DNA of 64,000 nucleotides from Anaspis maculata (Eukaryota > Arthropoda > Insecta > Coleoptera > Scraptiidae): NCBI GenBank assembly GCA_949128115.1, contig OX421963.1, positions 55,361,306 to 55,425,305 of the forward strand, given 5' to 3'. Each line of letters opens with the position of its first letter. Within the stretch, counting starts at the first letter, position 1. The position numbers and the translations under genes were made by a program. Positions 34,907 to 45,730 of this stretch are shown piece by piece. The notes under the pieces are model-generated. The model was not told the origin of the DNA. It did not search any database and saw only the letters and a program-made list of their open reading frames with translations.

Positions 34907-35500
34907 CCGGGTGATCATTTGAAAACTATCCACCTGCAATAACTCCAGATTCCTAGTGAATATTTCCTCGAGCAAAAAACGGTCGATTTTTATATCAAGG
35001 GGGTCATCTAAAACATACATTGGCAAATTTCTATATACAGCCCCGTCGCCCTCACTCACCCCAGCTTTAACAACTAAACACTGTTGTATCTCGATGGAAA
35101 TAAATGTATCAATCAATCAAACTTTGAAATTTCAAATGACACCACCCAGCTTGCGACACATCCAATTGGAGAGAATTGAATTCCCTTTCTAAAGAAAAAA
35201 TCCCAAAGTTTTAACCTCACCACTCGACTCCGTTCTCCCTAAAAAGTCTCTGAATGTCCTATTTTATATTCTGGACCCCTCAATTTTCCTCAAGTTAGTC
35301 AGCATCATCCTAGATAACATTGCAGAAAAGAATTTTTGGAGGAAAAAATGCTATCCAAATCCACCCCTTTGCTTTCTTCCACCTCAACTTCAAAATTTAA
35401 CGGAACACCACCTACTTTGTGATGCATCAAATTAAAGGGAATTGAATTCTCTATCTGAAAACAATTTTGTTTGAATTTTCAACCCTTCCTCCATTGAATT
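34907..35500 (+). mobile_element. Half copy of the CCGGGTGATCATTTGAAAAC foldback
   Basis: It has the same terminal sequence as 25334 and follows the left arm in order (TCCACCTGC.ATAACTCC, AAACATACATTGGC, CACCACC, GGAATTGAATTC). The right arm and right TIR are absent. The 53-bp insertion 35069-35121 interrupts it. The true 3' limit is uncertain. Confidence 0.7.
35069..35121 (+). mobile_element. 53-bp severely truncated non-LTR retrotransposon tail
   Basis: It is absent from the homologous arm at 25490. It contains GGAAATAAATG (a polyadenylation-like signal) and ends in tandem ATCA units (GTATCAATCAATCAA). CTTT is duplicated at 35065-35068 and 35122-35125. Such a tandem-repeat tail and a short duplication indicate 5'-truncated target-primed integration. 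Confidence 0.6.
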
Positions 35501-35925
35501 GGACATTTATAGTACAATGATCGTTTTTTGAAGTGGTTCGGCCAAAAAAATATCTTACTTTTATAGGTTGTAACATTTGAATAGATGGGGGTATCTTGTT
35601 GAGTTTTTTTGTTGCCAGAAAGGGCGTTCCTCCGGCAGCAAGTGTGCGTAATTGCCATTATTTGTCATCACCGATAGTGATTTTACAGGTGATCTGTATA
35701 GCCATGATTTTCATACTAAATTTATTGATGTACATGAGGTAAATGGGTCATCCTATATATTTCATTTCAAGGTCATCATAAAGCCTCATGTCTTAGCACT
35801 GCATACTTTTTTTGGATTTTGTTATATCGTCATTTGTGTCAAAAGATATAATTTTTCAACTATTTATAATATGTACAGAAAAATACGAAAGCGTCAAAAA
35901 GTTTTAGCCGAATTTTTCAACGCGT

Positions 35926-36986
35926 AACAATGGGGTACTTGCCTAATTTTTTTTTATTGGCTTAATCGATAGTATGGTTAAAAATAATGTACCCGTATTT
36001 TTTCTTTTTGCTAAATTCCCAAAATTGCGGCCGCAATGCGTGTTTTAAAAATATATTTGTGACGTCACAAATATATTAGATATAGAACATAGAAGAGCTC
36101 TTTTTCCTCGTTGGGTTGGCAATGATATAACGTCGTCAAGGTGATGTTTTCAAACTTTGAAATCGTATCATCTCAAATCTGATCTGAGTCTGACTGACAA
36201 CGTCAAACCGCCGACCGTAGTTTCTTCCTGTGCCCTTTTTTTGCCTTTGACTGCTTTGATCGAGGCTTCGATCTACGCGATAAGTACCTATTCGTTTTGT
36301 TCATTTCTTGGTCAACCTAACTAGTCTCTTTCTTTAGTCTTTAGTGCTGTTCACCAAAAAGCCTCCCGCATGTTTGTCACCCGTGCTCTGACCTGGCGTG
36401 CCCTCGGCTTCATTTCGGACATCTGTGTTCCTGCTCCCCACATTTTATTTGGAGATCCATCGCGTCCTTCCGACATGGACCTCTTGTAGCTCTTAAGTAT
36501 TACCTATCCGTAATTGTATGCTAATGATGAACCTATAAAAGCTCACTGTTCATTTTCAACCTCTTATTTCTGTGCTATTGATGATCTTCCAGATTTTCCC
36601 CTGGAAATAAATTATCTCGACTGAGACAGTATTATGAGAGGTTTCTGGAGTAAGTTTCTTCGAAACCTTGTTTGACTTTATTGTCTAAATGCTCACGGTA
36701 AGGGAATTCGATAGGAAATCGGTTTTGCGACAGCATGTTCAAAATGACACTGTCACAGTGACATCCCTGACATTCTTGATTATTCCATTGTCACACAGTC
36801 AGACCAACCTCACTCAAAATCCCTGTCCTGGCGCGAAGCTTTTTGGAGGAATTTTTCAAATTCATTTTTTGCTGTAGAAAATGACGGGATTTTTGTGAAA
36901 TTCTCAGTAGAGTCCTCTTATCACTTATACTAGCAATCAAAAGTATTTCCAGCTGAATCTATTCCATTGGCAAGTACCCCATTGTT
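35926..36986. mobile_element. 1.06-kb non-autonomous element with 18-bp perfect TIRs
   Basis: AACAATGGGGTACTTGCC at 35926 is exactly inverted as GGCAAGTACCCCATTGTT at 36969-36986. The interior has no transposase; a 62-codon frame at 36689 is unremarkable. No target duplication is evident. Related solo ends occur at 37479 and 10842. The right end lies next to the Tc1 remnant. Confidence 0.75.
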
Positions 36987-37031
36987 GAATAATTGTGAAT
37001 GAAAACTAATCAATAACGGGTAGGGCCATCT

Positions 37032-37475
37032 CTACTCCTTTTCACCTCCTGACATCTTCGTAGATCTTCGTAGCATACTTCTGATAACATGATTGATAAA
37101 GTCACCCGGAATGGCTTCCCATTCTTGTTGAAGTACAGTTCCCAGCTCTTCAATTCCATGAGGTTCAAGTTCGCGGTCTAATATCCCTCTTTGGAGAGCA
37201 TGCCACACGTTTTCTATTGGGTTCAGGTCCGGTGGAAGCGCCGGCCATTCCATTCTGGTGATATTCTCACGTTGGAAAAATTTATTCACTATACGTTGGG
37301 TCGATGTGGTCTTGCGTTATCGTCTATATACACCAATTGTTCACCTATTTGATGAGACAGAGGAAAGATTATAGGTTCCAGAATTCTTTCCAGGTATCGC
37401 AAAGCATCAACTGTATCATGGGCGAAAAGTACAAGTTCAGTGCAACGGTCCATTGATATCCCCCCCCAAACTGTA
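37032..37475 (-). pseudogene. Decayed Tc1/mariner transposase, C-terminal DDE part
   Basis: Two minus-strand frames encode successive parts of a DDE transposase. The first, from 37475 down, reads ITVWGGIS and YIDDNARPHR, the block with the second catalytic Asp. The second, from 37289 down, reads NKFFQREN and WPALPPDLNPIENVW, whose NPIE Glu is the third catalytic residue. A one-base insertion between them near 37291 breaks the frame. The DNA-binding N terminus and first Asp are missing because the sequence is cut at about 37478 by an end of the GGGGTACTTGCC family. About 145 of the usual ~340 residues remain. It is non-functional. Confidence 0.88.
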
Positions 37476-37478
37476 ATA

Positions 37479-37530
37479 GGGTACTTGCCAATGAAACGGA
37501 TTTGACTGGAAATACTTTTAATCACCAACA
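37479..37530 (+). repeat. Solo terminal repeat of the GGGGTACTTGCC family
   Basis: AGGGTACTTGCCAATGAAAC followed by GACTGGAAATACTTTTAAT matches the right end of 35926-36986 read in reverse. It interrupts the transposase remnant. The matching opposite end was not found downstream. Confidence 0.6.
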
Positions 37531-39447
37531 AGAGTAATAAATAGTATTTCCTGAAAATTTTCGGAAAATATTTATATCCATTGGTTGAAAAGATTTTTTT
37601 TTTCGATTTTTTTTTCGAAGGGTTGATAACAGTACGGAAACTTCACTGAAATTTTTATGTCTGTATTTTTCGAATATTGTAATGAATAGTTAATTATCTG
37701 TAATAACCAGAGCTCTTCGACAACCACAACATAAAATGAATAACTCGAGGTATAACTGGTTACTGCTTTAGCACTGGAGACCGTTGAAAGCACGTTCCCT
37801 CAAATCTAAAGGGCCGGTCGTTAGCTTTTCGATTTCAACCATCCAACTCTCTGCATACCCGATTGATAAATGATTTCATGGATACGCTAGGCATCCTTTC
37901 AAGGTGAGCAATAAAAAGCTTTGAAGGCCCGAGCTCAGCGGTTAGAATAAGAAATTAATTCTTTTTGAAATAACATGTATTGACGGCGGCTGGAAATTCG
38001 AAACTGGAGCCCCCTTTCATCGCGGTTTCGCTCTTTTGGCGAAAAGCTTGAAGTACCTACACTTCAACCCCCTTACTCACTTTTCTCTCTAAATGTGACT
38101 CAATTTTCCACTGATGATGAAGTATTGGAAAATGTAAGTGATTGATGACACAGCTTTTCCCAAGCCCTTGCACAAGCAGGAACAAGCGCATAGCAGCTTT
38201 TTTACAGGTAAGTAGGTATCTCGGTAGGTATGCCTGGTTGTTAACAACAACAAGAGCAGAGAAGCGCAGATGTGGAAGTTGCTTAAATGCTGGTTGGCTG
38301 TGAGGTTGACTGTTTAGCTGTAACCAGCGAACGTTTGTTATGAATCTTTCACTGATAAGAGAAATTAGGCTTTTAAGTATAAATGTGCCCTTAACACGAC
38401 TGGAAGGAGCCCAGTGAAATTCAAGATGTGCACTTCCGTGGGCTCGACGAGGCACATCTCTTTTAATCTGAAACGAAAGTTTTCCGATCTTTGCAAAGCT
38501 ATTACCAACATATCAGCCCCAATTATTGAGATAAATGCTCCGAGACCGCTATCTCTAAGACTTGAATATTGTTGGATGAGAAAGCAGGGAGTGAAATGTT
38601 ACCTTATTCTGCCATGCACTATTTTGCAGTTAGGCGGAAGAACAACTTTTGTGTAGATTTTTCAAAACTGAGTTTTTTTGCACTTTCAGATCCTTGAAGT
38701 TCTACTTCCTTTGTCTGAGTTGATTTTTTTGTTTTTATTTTTTGAGGTAGAAATAAAAATCATTTGAAAAAAAGCCCGCACGTGAACGAACAATGGAAAT
38801 AATTGTATAAACTCACTAAATGAAAAGAACACATGTATATTTCGCTTGAAGATTTTGACAAATGAGCATGTGAGCAATATAAATTTGGACAATTTAACAG
38901 GAACACCACATGTTGTCACTTAGGTACGGCTTATTTGTCGAGTCATTTCTTACGACCTTCCTCAAAAATTCACAAGAGACAAATAGTTTGCAAATAAACA
39001 TGACCATTGAAAAAGTGCCGCTAAATATTTATATTTGACATGAAATATGATGGTTCAAAGGAACTCCAAATTTAATATGGCTCTTCTGTAAAATCGGTTT
39101 CACTACACAAACGTCATTCTCCCACCTGACAACGATATTAATGTAGCAAATGAGTAAAGTGACTATTCTAGCCCGAAGAACTGTAAGTTGTGCCCCAGCG
39201 GATTGAGATTTTTTCAACTCGTTTTCCAATAATTTTATTTCATCAGTCAAAACTGCCCTTTACTTATCCTTTCCACTGAACCACGAATTGTTAGAAACAA
39301 TGCAGTATCAAAAGCGGTGTTATCAATAGGTCGTTTCGTTTGGGTTTGCGTATGTGGCGCGAATTTCATAGTTTCGTAGTCCGATATTGAACATTAACAC
39401 TAGAAAATCTTGTAGTGCACCTTAAATTCCACAAATAATTTGGGGTC
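37531..39447. other. Non-coding intronic sequence
   Basis: No motif-bearing frame and no resolvable element is seen. Confidence 0.35.
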
Positions 39448-39593
39448 TGTGTAAAAGTGACATCCAGGAACCAGTAGCTGGCCAGGGGGGTAGACAGAGC
39501 ATGCGGCGTGGCCATTCAACTGACAGGTGTACGAAAGTTTTCAAAATTTGGCGCATTTACGCATGCGCACCTGCCCAAACGAAATAGCCTATT
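39448..39593 (+). repeat. 146-bp dispersed repeat, copy B
   Basis: This is the same-length partner of 5107-5252. The sequence at the ends stops matching abruptly, which argues for a defined mobile or duplicated unit rather than chance. Confidence 0.7.
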
Positions 39594-40735
39594 GAAGAAA
39601 CCTCCAAGTGTGCGCTATTTTGAAACCTTGTGTCTCTCTCAGTCATTTATTGTTGAAAACTACAAGCTGCGTGAACATCTATGATGGGGTAACTCAAGTA
39701 CCTTGACAGATTTCAACAAAATTTGCTTCCTAACAAGAGCACCTCACAAGGGCTCGATGGATGAATGGATAGATTCGATTCAATTCGAGATGCAACTTGA
39801 AAAAAAAACAAATTTTCCGCGAAAAATATGGATACAGTGGTTGGTCCCAAATTTTTCTTCGTATACTACTTTTAAGTAGTATTACACCCGTGGTCTAAAA
39901 ATGACATTATTTTCCAACCTGTGAGGAATCATTCACTTTCCAACTTTTGAAAGTTAGGAATGTATCGATTACGAACTCATTGTGAATAAATGGAATTTTT
40001 TTTGCACTGGGACTGCACCAGAAGCACGCTGTACTCCGTACAAGTGTAATTACCCACGTTGTTCGAGGGTTCCGAACAGTAGGTTCACCGTTACAAAACT
40101 GCCTCAATGAGCAAAAAAAAATTGAATGATCGTACCTTCCCACCCTTCCCACTCACAAAAATCCCCCTGTAAATTATTCCATAATAATTGTTCTCGAAAA
40201 ACTAATACCTGAGACATGAATTGAGCGATTTACACCAATTGTTGTAAGTACATCCCGGGGTACATCCTTTGCCCGGAACAAAATCAGCAAACTTTACTGC
40301 TGAAACTATGAGAACTTCGTTTAATATGTTATGTTGTAGGCGCTGTGACGACGACGGTATGTTGAAGTATAATTTATTGATGACTAGCTAATATAAAGCC
40401 TCTTTGGGGTGTGTCGTTCGAGGGTCCGAAGCAAAAAAGGATACGGTCCTGTCATCGCTGGGTTATTACTTTTTTGCCGGCCTTGATATAGGATCCTTTT
40501 CGTCCTCTTGAATCCTTCCTATACTTATCCCTAATATCACCGTCAGGTATAAACCCCCACGGATGGTTAAAGCTAACGCAATATATATTGCTCCTGATTG
40601 CCTTCTCGTTCTTAGGAAAAATAAATAAAAACACACATCAATCTCCGCCGACGTGAACGTCATAGTTTTTACCATCCAGGATCCAGGTGAAAGTTGGAGT
40701 GTCCTACGAAAAAAAAGAAGCGAGCTTCAACTCAC

Positions 40736-41011
40736 CGGTATCCTCAGGCCGAAAGTCCCTTTCTAATTCTTCTCGAGTAGGTTCCGCTTCCTCGTGTTTG
40801 GATGGCTGTTTCATACTTTTTCTGGTCTGATGACCACGGAAAGCTGCTTGTATTTTAGCGGCGGCCTTTTCGAGCTCCTCCTCACTTTCCGCCTCTGGGT
40901 TCTGCTCTTTCGATTGTTTATGATCTGCTGTTGCGTTGTTGTCTCCACCTGATAACGCTGTCCCGTTCGAAGTTAACGTAATAGTTTTGGCAGATTCGGG
41001 TTTGGTATCTC
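40736..41011 (-). CDS. igl: Internal exon of an igloo/neuromodulin-like IQ-motif calmodulin-binding protein
   Basis: This 276-bp exon is read on the minus strand. The acceptor is a T-rich tract ending in CAG just above 41011, and the donor is CCG|GTGAGT at 40736/40735. It enters and leaves in phase 1, so its length is a multiple of three. It encodes an acidic, polar, low-complexity N-terminal half (many E, K, N, S) and then a full IQ motif, AAAKIQAAFRGHQTRK, followed by a charged linker ending ...REELERDFRPEDT. IQ motifs bind apo-calmodulin. Disordered acidic flanks with IQ repeats are the layout of insect igloo and vertebrate neuromodulin/neurogranin. Assignment to igloo rests on remembered family resemblance and on the partner exon at 2102-2214. 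Another IQ-repeat protein is possible. The frame stays open past both splice sites, so the exon ends rest on splice signals, phase and homology-like content. Confidence 0.78.
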
Positions 41012-42590
41012 CTGCAACAGACAACGCTCTTGTAATAAAAAGATAAGCTTTAGGGCACGGAATCACTAAAATTTGATTGAACGTGGATAAGAAGGTTGTG
41101 GAAACAAAATTCCAACTTGCAAAGGGGGGATTAGCGGAATTGTCTGTGCATTTCGGCACAGATCATTCCATTCTTGGCCGTTAACCCCCCCACTAAGGGC
41201 TTCGAAGCAGAGTTGAAATTTTGTAAGTGAACGACATGCATGTTGAGTTTTCAATTGAATTGTAAATTTAGTAGCTTTGTTATTGTTTCTCAATTCAAAT
41301 TTCCCACCACTAGCTTTTGTTTTGTCGTACAGGCCGTGCATGGTTACCGCGCCTGAATTATAAATTTCCCACAGAGAGAAGGCTCATTAGCATTTCATTT
41401 TCCATATAGAATGGAAAATAGCATACCGTTACCAAATAGGTAGCAGCAAAAACACAAAATAGATTGGACTAATGCTGGGGATTAATTTGCAACCAACAAA
41501 CAAATCACCTCACACACGTGAGGTGCACACAAAAAGCAGAAACAATAAGAATCGAACAAATTGCGTCCCGTCTGCCATGTCGCCCTAGAATAATTGTTGC
41601 GTTTTACACGAGGCACTGAATTTTGTACCTATGTGGAGGTCTTCTTGAATTATTATAACAGAATTTGAACAAAATTTTTGATAAATTGATTGGAGTTTCC
41701 AGCACAAATTTGGTAAAGAAGGAAACACAGGATTCATGTCCGATTTAATTTCATTGAATCAATTCCGTCATCGCCATCCATCATCATTGTGAATATGAAG
41801 GCATAAAGAGGAAGAGAAGTGAAGGGTGAAGTTGAAGCAGGCAGCGAACAGAAGCTTTCTCTCAAATATTCCAAAAGCTTGCTCTTGTCTACTAGTAGAC
41901 CGAGACTATTTAAAATATTGATGACAACAGTAACGGGCAAGTGGTGTCTCCGCTCTTTTATCTGGAACAATGAGGACCAGATCGATACTTTTACAACCGT
42001 GTAACCACTATCTAAATCAGAAAATTTGCTGACTTCGGCTCTCAAGGAATGAGATCGGAGTTTTCCATAATGAGTTCCCAAATCCCAAGCTTTATTGAGG
42101 ATTAGTCGCGTCCAATTACGACAGAGCGTAATGAATCTAATTACTATTCACTTTGATTTTCCACCTGCTTTTGATGTTGTTCTTGGACCTGTTGTGTTTG
42201 CCAAGCGAAGTTACGTGAGAGGTTGTATGAAATTGGATTAAATATCGCTTGTTCCCCGTTTGATAAGGGAACGCAACACTCTTTGGTGACACCAGGTACT
42301 AGTTAATTCATGAATTGCTTTTGGTCGCGATCTCAAAAGAATATTAATTGTTTTCTCAGTAAACTTCGGTAAGTTTGGCTAAATTCAACATATCGAACTC
42401 GTAGGAGGAAATATGATTAGCGAAAGCTGTTTTAGATGGTACTCACTGACTTTACAAGTAAATACATAGAGCTGGACTGCTGCTTATTGCTATATAAAAC
42501 TGTCGAAGGAAATAAAGATTATAATATGAAATGAGAAAATTGTGAATATATGTACTTATTCTCGCGAATCTATCTAGTTCGGTCGAGGAT
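41012..42590. other. Sequence upstream of igl exon 40736-41011
   Basis: This is presumed intron on the minus strand. No upstream igl exon (for example an initiator exon with a phase-1 donor) was recognised here. Confidence 0.35.
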
Positions 42591-42599
42591 GGAGTTGAA

Positions 42600-42930
42600 A
42601 TAGAGTATTAAACTTTTGGAAAAATATTTTGTTTTCGATGGAATCGGAAACTGTATTGAAAAAAAGCTGACCCGTATTTTTTTATTTTGCCATAAATCGT
42701 ATCGTTTGGCCGTAATAAATAAACGAAACTCCTATATTCTGCCTATTTCTGACGTCATTTACACAGGCAGTATAGGCGGCGACTCGCTGTGACGTCAGAA
42801 CTAGTTGATGTTATTTATTTATTGCGCCCAAACGATACGAGTTTTGACTTAATAAAAAAACACGGGTCAATTATTTTTCAATCTAGTTTCCATTTCAATC
42901 GAAATTTTTTTTTAGTATAATACTCCATTG
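42600..42930. mobile_element. 330-bp near-palindromic foldback
   Basis: GAGTATTAAAC ... GACCCGTATTTTTTTAT on the left pairs with ATAAAAAAACACGGGTC ... GTATAATACTC on the right. The centre has mirrored TGACGTCA-like words and AAACGATAC blocks. Confidence 0.7.
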
Positions 42931-42971
42931 TGGAGTGAACTGCGGCTTATTCTCCGATAGAAATTTACCAT

Positions 42972-43125
42972 CCAGGTCTCTTTCGAAAGCTACATGAATT
43001 AAGCATATGAAAACATTCCCTAAACTCAAAAACAGCGTCTTCAAAATTAGATTTTTTCATGATTTTGAAAATGTTTCTATGCTCAATTCATGGTAATTTC
43101 CGGTAGCTTTCGAGAAAGATTGGTG
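42972..43125. mobile_element. Second short palindromic element adjoining the previous one
   Basis: CCAGGTCTCTTTCGAAAGCT at the left and AGCTTTCGAGAAAGATTGG at the right are inverted. ATGAATTAAGCATA and GCTCAATTCAT also pair. It has no ORF. Confidence 0.6.
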
Positions 43126-43682
43126 GATTTCTGTCAAAGAATCAGCCTGCTAGAATTGATTCCGCAGGGCCGCCTTTCACCAGTTAAACTCCATCTTTAC
43201 GGATATATGAATTTTTCTCTTGACACCCTGTATTTACGACGCCTGCAGTCGTAACTCAGTTTGTAACTTTGCCAACCGATCTTGAGGTTAGAGTCCTCGT
43301 GCCTCAAAACTTCCTTCCAATTTTGGTTTATAATTTACAAGCTTTGAACTGTGGTTTCACATATCCCTACTGGTAGAAAATGTATCATTATTCTTACCAT
43401 GTTGAAATGCCACTGCGACTGGATTGGCCGAAACGACCATCTGGATTGGCAAGGACATTGCAAGGACAATGAGTCTATCTTTACCAGTATAAGGATTTGT
43501 GAAACCTCAAGGATTGCCTTAAGTTGCAAAATTATAAATTTTAATCTACCGAAATCCATATACTTGAGTCTCGGTTTGAGTTTTTTCACGTGCTAATTTA
43601 TCATATTTTTTACACTTATTCTATGGCCTACCACCCTGCTGAGTTTTAATAATATAATCCATTTTAGTTTCATATCGGTATA

Positions 43683-44692
43683 CAGGGTGGTCCGACTTTT
43701 ATGTCATTAAATTTAAGGATCGATAGAGAATGAAAAATGAAGGGGACTTTCTCCAGAAAACATATCTGAGAAATGCCTAATAACAGAGATACAGCCCTTC
43801 AAAGTTGGAAATAAATATTCCGCATAACTTTTAAACCGTTCAACCGATTTGATTCAAAATAAGACCAAAGGATTACTGAAATTATCCCCTGTCGAACAAT
43901 CATCACATGTTCCATAAAAAAGTTTCAGGGGCGTAGACATTAGGGGGTGTCCCTACTTTTACCCCCCTATTTTTCACACCCATAGTTATTTTTGAAAACT
44001 GTTCATAATTTTAAGTTATACGTTCAATTTAGAAGAAAAAGTCACCCCTACAAAATTTTGATTGGGGGCTTCGTTTAGGAGATATTTGAGTTTGAAACTT
44101 TGGAAAACATCCAGAAAAGTAAAATTTCTTGTGTTATGGAAAAAATGGTAGTTTATCAACTTAGAAATTCTAGAAAACCTATTTCAGCTGAGAAATCATG
44201 AGTTTTTTTAGATTTTAATTTTTAGACCTTTGAAAGTTGTGCTTTTGAGATGTTTTCCAAACCTTCAAACCTGAATATCTCCCAAACAAAGCCTCCAATC
44301 AAAATTTTGTAATCGTGATTTTTTCTTCAAAATTGAACGTAGAATCCAAAATTATTAACATTTTTCAAAAATAACTAGAGGGGTAAAAAATAGGGGGGAA
44401 AAGTAGGGACACCCCCTAATGTCTACGCCTCTGAAACTTTTTGATGGAACATGTTATGATTGTTCGTTCGACAGGGGATAATTCCAGTAAACCTTTGGTT
44501 CTATTTTGAATCAAATCGGTAGAACGGTTCAAAAGTTATGCGGAAAAAATGATTACCTATTTATTTCCAACTTTGAAGGGCTGTATCTCTGTTATCAGGC
44601 ATTTCTCAAATATGTTTTCTGGGGAAAGTCCACTTCATTTTTCATTCTCTATCGATCCTTGAATTTAATGACATGAAAGTCGGACCATCCTG
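43683..44692. mobile_element. 1.0-kb foldback (CAGGGTGGTCCGACTTT), complete
   Basis: CAGGGTGGTCCGACTTTTAT at the left is inverted at the right as ATGAAAGTCGGACCATCCTG. TA lies at 43681-43682 and 44693-44694. The arms run almost to the centre near 44190, and include ATCGATAGAGAATGAAAAATGAA and CCCCCTAATGTCTACGCC. It is non-coding. Confidence 0.85.
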
Positions 44693-44694
44693 TA

Positions 44695-45228
44695 TACAAG
44701 AGAGATACCTGCTGATTTGTTTACCTACATCCCAACCCGAATTCATAGTCGAGCTCATAGTATTCAATCTCTGATTCAATGAAACTCATTAGCATCCCTG
44801 GTTATTTGCATTCCTAACTATCTGGCCATTTTATGTGACCCGTCCTCTTTACGATGCCATTATCAGGATTAGCTACGAAATTAGTGGGTTGACTAGTTGT
44901 AGTTTAGGTAGAAAGTGAGCTTCAAATATCTCTGTTTATGTTTCAGTTCCGCTTTTGTCCGAACTTTTGAACATTGCTTAGAACATTCTTGCAGATTTTC
45001 CTTTTATTATTGTTATGATTATCTAATATGTAGTACTATCCTACTATCCATGATATTCTACCGCCTCTTGGGTAATGGATAACAGCCTCTGTCACTCACG
45101 TCCAAAAGATCTTATAGGTCGCAGTGCAGAAAAGATCCTCCAAGACCAAACGACCACCTCCAATCTGCAAGCCTCTGTCAACACGGTCATTGAAAACATA
45201 CCAACTTGTCATTGACAATTTGGGACTA
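44695..45228. other. Non-coding spacer between foldbacks
   Basis: No gene or resolvable element is seen. Confidence 0.35.
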
Positions 45229-45730
45229 CAGGATGTCCCGAAAATACACCGACAACGTTCTAGGGCAGCCTCCTCTCATCAAAACAAGAAAAAAAGTTCC
45301 CATATTAATATGGGTCCGGAAACGCTTCCTAAGGGAGCTACAGACCCCTAAAGGTGGGACCCTGAAGATGGTGTTTATTCAATATTTCCGAAACCGTTCA
45401 AGGGAAATCAATCAAACTTGACACATTAAATAACCTTCTTATGCCTAACAAAATTTAAATGCCAAACAAAAATGAAGATGCTTTGAAATAGTTTTTCTTT
45501 CGCCTTGAATATCTTAATTGAAAAATCAGCTTTACTGACCACGTTTTCGTACATTCAAACTCAAATATCTCGTAAACGGTGCGTCTACCGAGATTGAACA
45601 GAGGGACCTTTTTTTGGTAGAAAGCTCCAATATCCCATAATTTTTTGTTGAATTTGAAAACAATTCACATTAAAAAAAGTTATGGTTATTTTCACCACCA
45701 CACCTCAGCCTGACCCACCCCTGGTAAATT
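45229..45730 (+). mobile_element. Single-arm remnant of a CAGG.TGTCCCG foldback
   Basis: It begins CAGGATGTCCCGAAAATAC and follows the layout of the left arm at 27559 (GTTCC.ATA, GAGCTACAG.CCC, GGACCCTGAAGATGGT, TTATTCAATATT). No inverted partner arm is found to the right, so it is a truncated half. Confidence 0.55.

Larger units (their letters stand above)
2215..40735 (-). other. Large igl intron (38.5 kb), packed with transposons
   Basis: This is the interval between the two igl exons on the minus strand, bounded by GTGAGT at the upstream (high-coordinate) end and TTTTGCAG at the downstream end. Phase 1 matches on both sides. It contains the satellite array, the solo LTR, the nested foldback block and most of the MITEs listed here. 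An alternative is that a skipped exon of igl lies inside it. None with an IQ motif was seen. Confidence 0.6.
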
